Source of the DNA: Neptunicella plasticusilytica
GTDB taxonomy: Bacteria > Pseudomonadota > Gammaproteobacteria > Enterobacterales > Alteromonadaceae
Assembly: GCF_047922965.1 (NCBI RefSeq)
Contig: NZ_CP150481.1
Location: forward strand, 3,472,001 to 3,536,000
DNA length: 64,000 nucleotides
Direction: 5' to 3'
Both the position numbers and the translations under genes were made by a program. The notes beneath the pieces were generated by a model. The model was given only the letters and a program-made list of their open reading frames with translations. It was not told the DNA's origin and did no database searches. Below, piece after piece: positions 53,639 through 61,860 of the stretch (position 1 is its first letter; each line of letters begins with the position of its first letter).

Positions 53639-54442
53639 TTAATCCGTGCCTTCAGTGGTAATATGCAGCACTTCGCCACAATGTTTGCAATGAACGGCAT
53701 CGCTATCATGACGGTTTAAACCACAAGAGGGACATTCATGGCGAATCTTGCCAGGTCTGAATATGGTCTGGAGTAAACGCAGAAACAACGAAATGCCAAA
53801 GATCATGATCAACACTGCCAGAATGTGTCCACTGGTACCGATCAAGGTAATATCGCCAAAACCTGTGGTGGTCAGGGTCGCGATGGTAAAATACAGCGCA
53901 TCAACATAATCATTTATCGCCGGATTACTGCTCTTCTGACTGACATAAACTACCGCAGTAATCACAAAAATAAACACCAGCAAGTTAACCACACTAAAAA
54001 TCACATCTTCGTATTTACGTACAAAATTGGACTGCTTACGCAAGCTTTTGATCATGTGGTAAGAGCGCAGCAACCGTAATGAGCGGGCGATACGAAGAAA
54101 ACTGAAATTTTGCGCCAGCGAGGGCGCCAGCAACGAAAAAATAACGATCAGATCCGCTAACCCTACCGGGTGAAAAATATCGCGGATGGGCTTGTTACTA
54201 ATCGACAGACGCGCTATCAGCTCTAGCAAATAAACAACCCCAATCGCTATCTCTATTACACGCCAGTCATCACCATGATGAACAAACGAAGCTGCGACAA
54301 AATAAGCGATAGTTATCGCGTCAAACGCCAGCAGCGCCCAACGGAAATTTCGCGCACGCGAGCTTGAACCGTTATACAAATGATCGATTTGCTGATGAAG
54401 TCGCGACCAGAATCCCTGACTGGATTGTTGTTTATCTGTCAT
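53639..54442 (-). CDS. Six-helix cation channel (voltage-gated-like) with C-terminal zinc ribbon
   Basis: A 267-residue ion transporter with six membrane helices. The S4-like helix has regularly spaced arginines (FLRIARSLRLLRSY), and the pore filter is TLTTTGFGDIT, a potassium-channel-like TTTGFGD. After the last helix the protein ends in a rubredoxin-like zinc ribbon, CPSCGL and CKHCGE, which is unusual for this family and could bind metal or RNA-free protein partners. It is separated from the dioxygenase gene by 16 bp. Confidence 0.9.
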   Translation of the reverse strand: MTDKQQSSQGFWSRLHQQIDHLYNGSSSRARNFRWALLAFDAITIAYFVAASFVHHGDDWRVIEIAIGVVYLLELIARLSISNKPIRDIFHPVGLADLIVIFSLLAPSLAQNFSFLRIARSLRLLRSYHMIKSLRKQSNFVRKYEDVIFSVVNLLVFIFVITAVVYVSQKSSNPAINDYVDALYFTIATLTTTGFGDITLIGTSGHILAVLIMIFGISLFLRLLQTIFRPGKIRHECPSCGLNRHDSDAVHCKHCGEVLHITTEGTD

Positions 54443-54466
54443 TGCGTCTTCATCCTTTTGGTTTAA

Positions 54467-55708
54467 TCAATCACTATGCAGGGCTTCAATCGGGTTAAGC
54501 TGCGAGGCTTTGATAGCGGGGAATACACCAAAACCGACACCCACCGCCATACAAATAGTTAATGACAGGAATATCGCCACCATTGACCAGCTCACCGCCC
54601 AGCCGGAATAAAAGCCGATAATTTCAGACAACGCCAGTCCAAATACAATCCCCAGCAAACCACCTAATACCGAGATCGTAAAACTCTCGGCAATAAACTG
54701 TAGTTTGATATCTTGCTGAGTGGCCCCCACCGCACGTAATAATCCAATTTCTTTGGTCCGCTCGAGTACATTGGCGAGCATAATATTCATAATACCAATA
54801 CCACCGACTAGCAAGGAAATACCGGCCACACAGGCCATCACGATATTAAAAATTTGCTGGGTTTGCTTTTGTTGGGCCAATAATGCTGCCGGAATAATCA
54901 TCTGATAATCTTCCGCCTCGCCGTGGCGCAGCTTGAACAACTGGGAAACCCCCTTGGCCGCTATCATAGGATCGACGTCATCGGATATTTTCAGTTTAAT
55001 CATATCCAGTTCACTGGCCAGCGCATTACTGTTAAGTTTCTTCAAACTGGTGCTCAGAGGCACAAAAATACGCGTACTGTCACCGCCAATCTTGACGCCC
55101 TGAAATTCATCTTTAGCCATATAGGGCGCAGCTAATACTCCCACAACCTGTACCCAAAGATGATTGACTTTAACGTATTTTCCCAGCGCATTGCCGTCAG
55201 GAAACAGCTGTTTAGCCGCGCTGGAACCTAACACCGCCACCTGTGCGACAGCTTTGTCATCTTCATCTGTCAGGGTGCGCCCCTGCTCGGTATGCATATT
55301 GGACAAGCTGAAATGATTGGCCGTCACGCCGACCAGATTGACATCGGCCTTGCCGTCACTGCTGTACACAGATTGGGTCTTCACCCGGCGTTCGGCGCTG
55401 TGATCCACCACAAAAGGTAAAGTGCTGGCAGCCGCTTCCACATCCGCCAGAGTCAAGCCGAGTGATTCCTGACGAATTTCATTCAGCTCTTCGTTGGCAA
55501 ACACCTTGGATTCGATAATCAGGTTCCTGAGCCCCATCGAATCAATCATTTTTAACGCCTGACGTTCCGCTCCTTCGCCAATATTCAACATAGCGATGAC
55601 GGCTCCAACCCCGAAAATCATCCCCAGCAAGGTCAGTAACGTACGTAGTTTATGCGCTGCCATTTCTTCCAACGCATCAATGATTAATGGAAAAAATCGG
55701 CCAATCAT
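54467..55708 (-). CDS. ABC exporter permease, MacB/FtsX-like
   Basis: A 413-residue permease with an N-terminal helix (RTLLTLLGMIFGVGAVIAML), a large periplasmic domain (about residues 50-280), and three C-terminal helices. This is the MacB/LolC topology, without a fused ATPase. The ATPase is instead a separate gene at the start of the same operon (59582). It overlaps the preceding adaptor gene by four bases. Confidence 0.92.
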   Translation of the reverse strand: MIGRFFPLIIDALEEMAAHKLRTLLTLLGMIFGVGAVIAMLNIGEGAERQALKMIDSMGLRNLIIESKVFANEELNEIRQESLGLTLADVEAAASTLPFVVDHSAERRVKTQSVYSSDGKADVNLVGVTANHFSLSNMHTEQGRTLTDEDDKAVAQVAVLGSSAAKQLFPDGNALGKYVKVNHLWVQVVGVLAAPYMAKDEFQGVKIGGDSTRIFVPLSTSLKKLNSNALASELDMIKLKISDDVDPMIAAKGVSQLFKLRHGEAEDYQMIIPAALLAQQKQTQQIFNIVMACVAGISLLVGGIGIMNIMLANVLERTKEIGLLRAVGATQQDIKLQFIAESFTISVLGGLLGIVFGLALSEIIGFYSGWAVSWSMVAIFLSLTICMAVGVGFGVFPAIKASQLNPIEALHSD

Positions 55709-56913
55709 GACTTGTCATTCTCCGCGCTGCTAATCACGGGTTCACTTAATGCGATGGCATCACCTACATTTAAGCCATCAACAATTTCCACAAAATACAA
55801 GTTCTTACGGTCGGTGGTGACATTTTGACGCACAAAATCCGTGCCCTGTTGTAGATACACAAAATTGTCATTCTGCTGATTGAAGATAGCTTGTAACGGA
55901 ATAATCACTTTGGGCTCGGGTGGCTTGACCTGAATATGCGCGATGACTTTTTGCCCCGGCTGCATCAGGTCATTTTTTTCAGGTAAATCAACCACCAATT
56001 CAAAGTATTTGGTCGGATTACCGCGTTTTATGGTACGTGAAAAACCCGACACGCTGGCCAGCTCTCCATGTAACAACTGATCCGGATAGGCTTCCATGGT
56101 CAACGTGACCGGTTGCCCCTGCTCCAACCCAATTGCGTCTTTATCCAGTACATAAATCTTGGCCTGCATGCGTTCCAGATTGGGAATTTTGGCAATGGTA
56201 CTGCCGGGAAAAACCGTTTGACCAACACTGGCTTTATCACCTCGCCAGTTCTTTTCGTACACCAACAACCCGTCGTAAGGGGCTACGACCTCAAGTCTGG
56301 ACAGGGCATCTTCGTGCTGCTGATATTTGGCTGCATGACCGCGCTTGCGGATACTCAACACGTCAAGGGCGCTTTGATTTTGCTCCTCAATACTTTCCTG
56401 TTTCCAGTCAATAAACTCGTCCTTGACGCCAAGGTACTCTTTATTCGACAAGGTATCGATAATTTCCAGTTTGGAATACAAACGCAGATCATCAATTGCG
56501 AAGGTATCAACAAAATCAAATTCTTTACCGATCAGCACTTCCTCGGAATTAAGTTCATTTTCCTGCTTGTTACGTTCGGCATTTTTCTGGCGCATATCCT
56601 TGTCCAGCAACATCATCGCCAATTCTTCCTTGCGGCTATCCAACGCCAACTGCTCGGGATCAAAACGGGCCACAACCTGCCCTTTTTTAACCCGCTGGTT
56701 TTCCTCGGCCAACCAGGCGATAGTCATGGGTCGCCGGCCGGGTGAAGCAATATTGGTCGCTTCTGCGGCTTCCAGTTCTCCAAAGGCCGGGATAACAATT
56801 TCAAACTCGCGTTGTTCAACCTCATAAGTTGGCACTGTAATTTGAGGCGGCTCGGAACAACCGGTTAACAGTGCGCCAGCCATAACTGACAATAGCAGTA
56901 TATTGTTGGTCAT
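55705..56913 (-). CDS. Periplasmic adaptor protein 3 (MacA/HlyD-like lipoprotein)
   Basis: A 402-residue membrane-fusion protein with lipobox LLTGC, so it is probably lipid-anchored. It has a barrel-sandwich (lipoyl-like) half near EFEIVIPAFGELEAAEATNIA, a long alpha-hairpin (about residues 105-215), then the second lipoyl half and beta-barrel (VVAPYDGLLVYEKNWRGDK). It links an inner-membrane permease to an outer-membrane duct. Third adaptor of the operon; overlaps its neighbours by four bases on each side. Confidence 0.9.
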   Translation of the reverse strand: MTNNILLLSVMAGALLTGCSEPPQITVPTYEVEQREFEIVIPAFGELEAAEATNIASPGRRPMTIAWLAEENQRVKKGQVVARFDPEQLALDSRKEELAMMLLDKDMRQKNAERNKQENELNSEEVLIGKEFDFVDTFAIDDLRLYSKLEIIDTLSNKEYLGVKDEFIDWKQESIEEQNQSALDVLSIRKRGHAAKYQQHEDALSRLEVVAPYDGLLVYEKNWRGDKASVGQTVFPGSTIAKIPNLERMQAKIYVLDKDAIGLEQGQPVTLTMEAYPDQLLHGELASVSGFSRTIKRGNPTKYFELVVDLPEKNDLMQPGQKVIAHIQVKPPEPKVIIPLQAIFNQQNDNFVYLQQGTDFVRQNVTTDRKNLYFVEIVDGLNVGDAIALSEPVISSAENDKS

Positions 56914-57899
56914 AAGACCTCCACTTTAGCTTGCATACCAGGACGCATTTCAGCAGGCCCACCGCCGTTTAAGTCAACCAGCGCGTCAAATACCACTTTG
57001 GGATTATTCACCGATTTGGGATGGTAGGCCTCAGCCAGTTCGGCGACCTTGCCCAAAAAAGCTTTTTCAGGATAGGCCTCAAATACCACTTTGACTGGCT
57101 GGCCGCGTTTCAGTTTGGCTGTATCCGGCTCATCAAATTCCACTTTAATCGCCACTTCATCTAACGACGGAAGCGTCAACAAGCTGCGCCCCATAAATAC
57201 CGTCTCGCCCACTGCCGGCTTTTCATCATTCCAGTTAACATACATTACCAGACCGTCTTTCGGCGCCCTGATTGTCAGCTTTTCTATATCACGACGAATC
57301 GAATTTGCGCGGCTACGCATAGTATTGATTTTACCCTGACTGACTTTACGGTTAATTTCTCTGGCTTTTTTATGATGAGCCAGACGCTGTTTGGCTTGCG
57401 CCAGCTTTTCGGCATTAAATTCATAGTCGGCCTGCTGTTTGTCTTTTTCTATTTTTGAACGTGACAGGTCGGTAATATCGGCTTTACGCTTGGCGATGTT
57501 GTAGTTCATTTCTGCCTCGGCCAAGGCCAAGACTAAATCATGTTGCTTGGCTTCATCGTTCAGAGCCTGATTTTCGGCTTTCTTAATCTCGGCGTTTAAT
57601 TCACTTTCCCGGCCAATCAAATCGGTTTTTAGTTTTTGGCCATCAAATACCAGAATAACGTCACCTTTTTTTACTTCGGTATTTTCGGCCGCCATGCTTT
57701 CAATTTTGTACTGCCACATACGTCGGACATTAGGAGGGCCAATAGTGGCGGTTTTTAACGAAACCAGCTCTGCAGACGCGGTAATGGGTGGAATGTCTTG
57801 TGAGATGCTGGATGAACTTTCACTATCGCAAGCGCCAAGTACGCAAGCGATAAGACAGCATCCCGTCCAGCGAATCAGCTTAGTGTTAAATAACAACAT
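56910..57899 (-). CDS. Periplasmic adaptor protein 2 (HlyD-like lipoprotein)
   Basis: A 329-residue HlyD-family adaptor with lipobox VLGAC. It shows the lipoyl half motif AAENTEVKKGDVILVFDG, a coiled-coil hairpin (about residues 95-200), and the second lipoyl half IRAPKDGLVMYVNWNDE. It is clearly different in sequence from adaptors 1 and 3, so the three are not recent duplicates. It shares one base with the stop of adaptor 1 and overlaps adaptor 3 by four. Confidence 0.9.
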   Translation of the reverse strand: MLLFNTKLIRWTGCCLIACVLGACDSESSSSISQDIPPITASAELVSLKTATIGPPNVRRMWQYKIESMAAENTEVKKGDVILVFDGQKLKTDLIGRESELNAEIKKAENQALNDEAKQHDLVLALAEAEMNYNIAKRKADITDLSRSKIEKDKQQADYEFNAEKLAQAKQRLAHHKKAREINRKVSQGKINTMRSRANSIRRDIEKLTIRAPKDGLVMYVNWNDEKPAVGETVFMGRSLLTLPSLDEVAIKVEFDEPDTAKLKRGQPVKVVFEAYPEKAFLGKVAELAEAYHPKSVNNPKVVFDALVDLNGGGPAEMRPGMQAKVEVL

Positions 57900-58915
57900 T
57901 AGTTACCCTCCTGGACAGTCTTGTTTATAGCCGTCTGCGAACCTTGAGGATCAACATGGACCCGCACGCTCATGCCGGGGAAAATCGGATGTTTCAGCTT
58001 GGCATCAAAACCGATTTCGAGGTGATAATAGGCACTATCACTCCATTGCTGTTTTTGTTCTGCCTGACTGCTCATATTAATAATATGCCCGGGGTAATGC
58101 TCATCTGGATAAGCATCCAGAGTCAGTGTAAGCGAGACATCGTCAGGCACCAGTTTAACCGCATCGATTTCATGCACCCAGGTTGAAACCTGATAGGATG
58201 ACTGCGCCTGTACTGCCAACACTTTCCAGCTTGCTTCCACATTGGTTCCGGCGGCAATTTTTTGTGAATTCCACGGATGCATCATATGGGTAACCGGGCC
58301 GGACACTTCTGCTACCACACTGAGCTTGTCTAGCTGGCTGCGCTGATAGTCGATATTTTCCTGCAATTTGATTATTTCAATTTTTTGCTTTTGAATACCG
58401 ACGTCGCGTGCAGCTTGCGCCAGCTTAAGTTCTTCCTCAGCCTTGATTTTTTCCATCAGCGCCCGTTCATAGGCAATCTGATATTTGCCCTTCTCGTAAT
58501 TACTCACTTCACCATCGGGAATATTCGCCTCGATCCGCGTTTTTTTAACCGTGATAACAGCCAGTTTGAGTTTACCTTCGGCTTCAACTACCGATTGATT
58601 TAAATCCATCTCGGTTTTAACCAGTTGTAACTTCTGCGTTTCCAGCGATTCTTCATTCTGCTCCAGTTGGGACTGAATCCCGCCACCATCAAATACGGTG
58701 ATCAGATCGCCCTTTTGTACCACTTTACCTTCTTCAGCTAGCCATTGAATTTGTACTTGCCAGCGATCGGTGCGTGGTGCGGTGACAATTTGGCTTTTGG
58801 CTGAACTCACCACACCGGTGAGCAACAAGCTATCTTTTTGATCAGCTGCAAAACTGGCGCTGGAAAATACGCCAGTAGCCAATAACAACCCGCCGAGTTT
58901 ACTGAGTAATCGCAT
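57899..58915 (-). CDS. Periplasmic adaptor protein 1 (HlyD-like)
   Basis: A 338-residue adaptor with an ordinary signal peptide (LLLATGVFSSASFAAD), unlike the two lipoproteins downstream. The lipoyl half is AEEGKVVQKGDLITVFDGG, the hairpin covers about 80-190, and VVAEVSGPVTHMMHPWNS is the second half. The start is ATG 58915; the gene then overlaps the ATPase stop by 17 bases. An earlier in-frame ATG (58939) gives a worse signal peptide. Confidence 0.88.
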   Translation of the reverse strand: MRLLSKLGGLLLATGVFSSASFAADQKDSLLLTGVVSSAKSQIVTAPRTDRWQVQIQWLAEEGKVVQKGDLITVFDGGGIQSQLEQNEESLETQKLQLVKTEMDLNQSVVEAEGKLKLAVITVKKTRIEANIPDGEVSNYEKGKYQIAYERALMEKIKAEEELKLAQAARDVGIQKQKIEIIKLQENIDYQRSQLDKLSVVAEVSGPVTHMMHPWNSQKIAAGTNVEASWKVLAVQAQSSYQVSTWVHEIDAVKLVPDDVSLTLTLDAYPDEHYPGHIINMSSQAEQKQQWSDSAYYHLEIGFDAKLKHPIFPGMSVRVHVDPQGSQTAINKTVQEGN

Positions 58916-59582
58916 AATCCAGATCCAGTATTTTGCCATCCCGCATCATCACCACACGCTGTGCATGTGCAGCAATATCGTCTTCATGAGTCACCATTAC
59001 AATGGTCTGTCCCTGTTGATGTAAATCCTTCAGCAACGCCATAATTTCCACCGACGTTTTACTATCCAGATTACCGGTAGGCTCATCAGCCAACACCACT
59101 GTGGGTTCGTTGATCAGTGCCCGGGCGATGGCAACGCGCTGTCGCTGACCGCCCGACATTTCAAACGGTTTATGTTGCATACGATGTCCCAAACCAACCT
59201 TCTTTAATAATGCAATGGCGCGCTCTGTTGCCTGCTCATCACTTACATCGGTATAACGCAGGGGCAATTTAACATTGCCAATGGCATCCAGCTTGGGCAA
59301 CAGGTGAAAAGTTTGAAAAATAAAGCCGATATGCTTATTGCGGATGCTCGACAGTGTGTCATCATCCAGCTTGGCAACGTCCTGATTATCCAGCAAATAC
59401 TGACCACTGTTGGGCGTATCCAGGCAACCCAGAATATTCATTAAAGTGGATTTCCCCGAGCCGGAACTGCCCATAAAGGCGACAAACTCATTTTCATTAA
59501 TTTTCAGCGATACATCCTGCAATGCATGTACCTGCTCTGCGCCATTAATGAACGATTTACATATATTGTTAAGCTCCAGCAT
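58899..59582 (-). CDS. ABC exporter ATPase, LolD/MacB-like
   Basis: A 227-residue ATPase with Walker A GSSGSGKSTLMN, signature MSGGQRQRVAIARAL, Walker B VVLADEPTGNLD and the LolD/MacB-type FIFQTFHLLP. It is the first gene of the five-gene export operon and drives the permease at its other end. It is divergent from the TonB receptor gene, 141 bp apart. Confidence 0.95.
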   Translation of the reverse strand: MLELNNICKSFINGAEQVHALQDVSLKINENEFVAFMGSSGSGKSTLMNILGCLDTPNSGQYLLDNQDVAKLDDDTLSSIRNKHIGFIFQTFHLLPKLDAIGNVKLPLRYTDVSDEQATERAIALLKKVGLGHRMQHKPFEMSGGQRQRVAIARALINEPTVVLADEPTGNLDSKTSVEIMALLKDLHQQGQTIVMVTHEDDIAAHAQRVVMMRDGKILDLDYAITQ

Positions 59583-59723
59583 TACCGGTTCCGACTACCT
59601 GCGACAAACAACAATCACCTAGCCTAACGATTAGCCCTGGGGTAAGCAACTAACTGATCAGGTGAATACTTTAATTTGACTAAAAAATACGACCAATAGA
59701 AACAGAGCCTGTACGGAGTAAAT

Positions 59724-61787
59724 TTGTGTACACTGAATAACACGATAATCAATCCATTCGGCTGTATGCACAGAATAATAACAATTTGCCTGCTTATATG
59801 GTGCGCCGCACCGCAGGCTCAGCAAACTGACTGGGAAACCATTATTGTCAAGGGTAATCGACAAGCTCAGACGATAACCGAGCTTTCATCCAACATTGCG
59901 GTGCTAACGTCACAGGATATAAACCAGCAACGTGCTATCCATATCAATGAATTGCTATCACAAGTGGCCGGAAGCTGGATCAGTCGCGGCAATGGACAGG
60001 AAAGTCTCATAGCGATCCGCTCGCCGGTGCTCACCGGCGCTGGCAGTTGCGGTGCCTTTTTGATTGCCGAAGATGGCATTCCAATCCGGCCTGCCGGCTT
60101 TTGCAATGCTAACCAGCTATTTGAAATCAATAGCGAACAAGCGGGACAAATCGAGGTTATTCGTGGGCCGGGCAGCAGTATTTACGGCTCCAATGCGGTA
60201 CATGGTGTGATCAACATTCTGTCTCCCGATATATTGAACCAATCGCCAATAAATATCGGACTAGAAACGGGACCAGATCAATATCAGCGTGGGAAATTCA
60301 GCCTATCCCGACATGATAATCATCAAGGCTGGATGGCTTACGGTAATGTCAGTAAAGATGCGGGCTATCAGCAAGATGCCGGATATGAACAGCAAAAATT
60401 GAACCTGCTTCATCAACTGCAACATGATGATTTTAGCGCTAAGACAGTGCTGACTGGCACCCATATTAACCAGCATAGCGCCGGTTTTATCCAGGGCAAA
60501 GACAGCTATAAAAATGAAGAAGTTAGACGTAGCAACCCAAACCCTGATGCCTTTCGACATGCCAGCTCAACACGCTTATCCAGCCATTTGACCTGGGTGA
60601 CAGAACATGAGCGGACTTTTAGCCTGACACCTTATTTCAGACATAGTGATATGACATTTTCCCAACATTGGCTGCCCTGGCAACCTGTGGAACACAATCA
60701 GCAGCAGAGTGCCGGCTTACAGAGCCAGTACGAGGTTAACTGGCAATCACTTAAATTGCGGTCAGGATTGGATATTGAATGGAGTGACAGCGAGTTAACC
60801 GAGACCCAGACACAACCGTTTTCCGCTGCAATTCCGCCAGGACAACATTACAACTATCAGGTCACCAGCCGGTTAATCTCCCCCTGGTTGCAACTTGACT
60901 GGCAACTCGGCAGTGCCACCCGCTTAACTGGCGGATTGCGTTTTGATGATACCCGTTATGACTACCGCAACCGGCTTGATGTTGGCAGCGCTTGTGGTGC
61001 TGATATAGCCGAATGCCGTTTTTATCGCCCGCCAGATACTCAACTGAGCTATCAGAACTGGTCACCGCGATTAGGTCTGGTTCATCAATGGCGGGCTAAT
61101 CAATATGTTTATACCAATCTATCCAGCGGCTTCCGGGCACCACAAACAACCGAGCTTTTTCGTTTGCAGGCTGGCCAGCAAAGTGCAGATTTAGACGCCG
61201 AACAATTGACAAGTCTGGAAGCAGGGTTGCGCGGCGGTGGCTCTGGTTTTTCCTATGATCTCAGCCTGTTTATGATGCGCAAGAAACATTTTATTTTTCA
61301 GGACACCGAGCGGCACAATATCAGTAACGGTAAAACCCGGCATAAGGGCCTTGAATTAACCGCAAGTTACCGGTTCACCGAAAGTCTTTTATTACAAGGC
61401 AGCGCGACCTTTGCCCGTCATCAATATGCCAATTCTATTCGCATTAGCAGTGAGGACATCAATGGCAATGATATCGACACCGCCCCTAAAGTGATGGGAC
61501 AACTCGCCCTGAACTGGCAACCCGATACGGACTACCGTGCCCAGCTGCAATGGCAATATCTGGGGCGTTATTATCTGGATCCGGAGAATAGCGCCACTTA
61601 TCCCGGCCACAGTTTATTGCACCTCAACACAAGCTACCCGCTGAGTAACAGTATTGATCTAAGCATCAATATTCGTAATCTGACCAATAAAAATTATGCG
61701 GAAAGAGCGGATATCGCCTTTGGCAATTATCGTTATTTTGTTGGTTTGCCTCGTTCGATATATCTGGGAATAAACTGGCAAATGTGA
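59724..61787 (+). CDS. TonB-dependent outer-membrane receptor (BtuB/FepA-like)
   Basis: About 687 residues, with a signal peptide (IITICLLIWCAAPQAQ), a TonB box region WETIIVKGNRQ, a plug domain with VIRGPGSSIYGSNAVHGVIN, and a barrel ending in LGINWQM. The plug has GAGSCGAFLIAEDGIPIRPAG with a pair of cysteines, as in some siderophore and cobalamin receptors. The start is uncertain: TTG 59724 has GGAG five bases upstream, whereas ATG 59766 gives a shorter signal peptide but no ribosome-binding site. It is divergent from the exporter operon, which suggests linked substrates, but this is not proven. Confidence 0.9.
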   Translation: MCTLNNTIINPFGCMHRIITICLLIWCAAPQAQQTDWETIIVKGNRQAQTITELSSNIAVLTSQDINQQRAIHINELLSQVAGSWISRGNGQESLIAIRSPVLTGAGSCGAFLIAEDGIPIRPAGFCNANQLFEINSEQAGQIEVIRGPGSSIYGSNAVHGVINILSPDILNQSPINIGLETGPDQYQRGKFSLSRHDNHQGWMAYGNVSKDAGYQQDAGYEQQKLNLLHQLQHDDFSAKTVLTGTHINQHSAGFIQGKDSYKNEEVRRSNPNPDAFRHASSTRLSSHLTWVTEHERTFSLTPYFRHSDMTFSQHWLPWQPVEHNQQQSAGLQSQYEVNWQSLKLRSGLDIEWSDSELTETQTQPFSAAIPPGQHYNYQVTSRLISPWLQLDWQLGSATRLTGGLRFDDTRYDYRNRLDVGSACGADIAECRFYRPPDTQLSYQNWSPRLGLVHQWRANQYVYTNLSSGFRAPQTTELFRLQAGQQSADLDAEQLTSLEAGLRGGGSGFSYDLSLFMMRKKHFIFQDTERHNISNGKTRHKGLELTASYRFTESLLLQGSATFARHQYANSIRISSEDINGNDIDTAPKVMGQLALNWQPDTDYRAQLQWQYLGRYYLDPENSATYPGHSLLHLNTSYPLSNSIDLSINIRNLTNKNYAERADIAFGNYRYFVGLPRSIYLGINWQM

Positions 61788-61793
61788 ATAGGA

Positions 61794-61822
61794 CAACCTT
61801 TTCCAACAATGGAAATAGGTTG
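61794..61822. terminator. Hairpin between convergent receptor and DUF885 genes
   Basis: CAACCT-TTTCCA / TGGAAA-AGGTTG with one bulged base and an ACAA loop, right after the receptor stop. There is no T-run; likely a shared transcription end for convergent genes. Confidence 0.45.
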
Positions 61823-61860
61823 CCCCGATTTGTTCTATGAATAAATTCCCTTTAATAACG

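Noticed and set aside
56113..56745. Plus-strand frame of about 210 codons under adaptor 3
   Set aside because: Shadow of the adaptor gene; no ribosome-binding site or family similarity.
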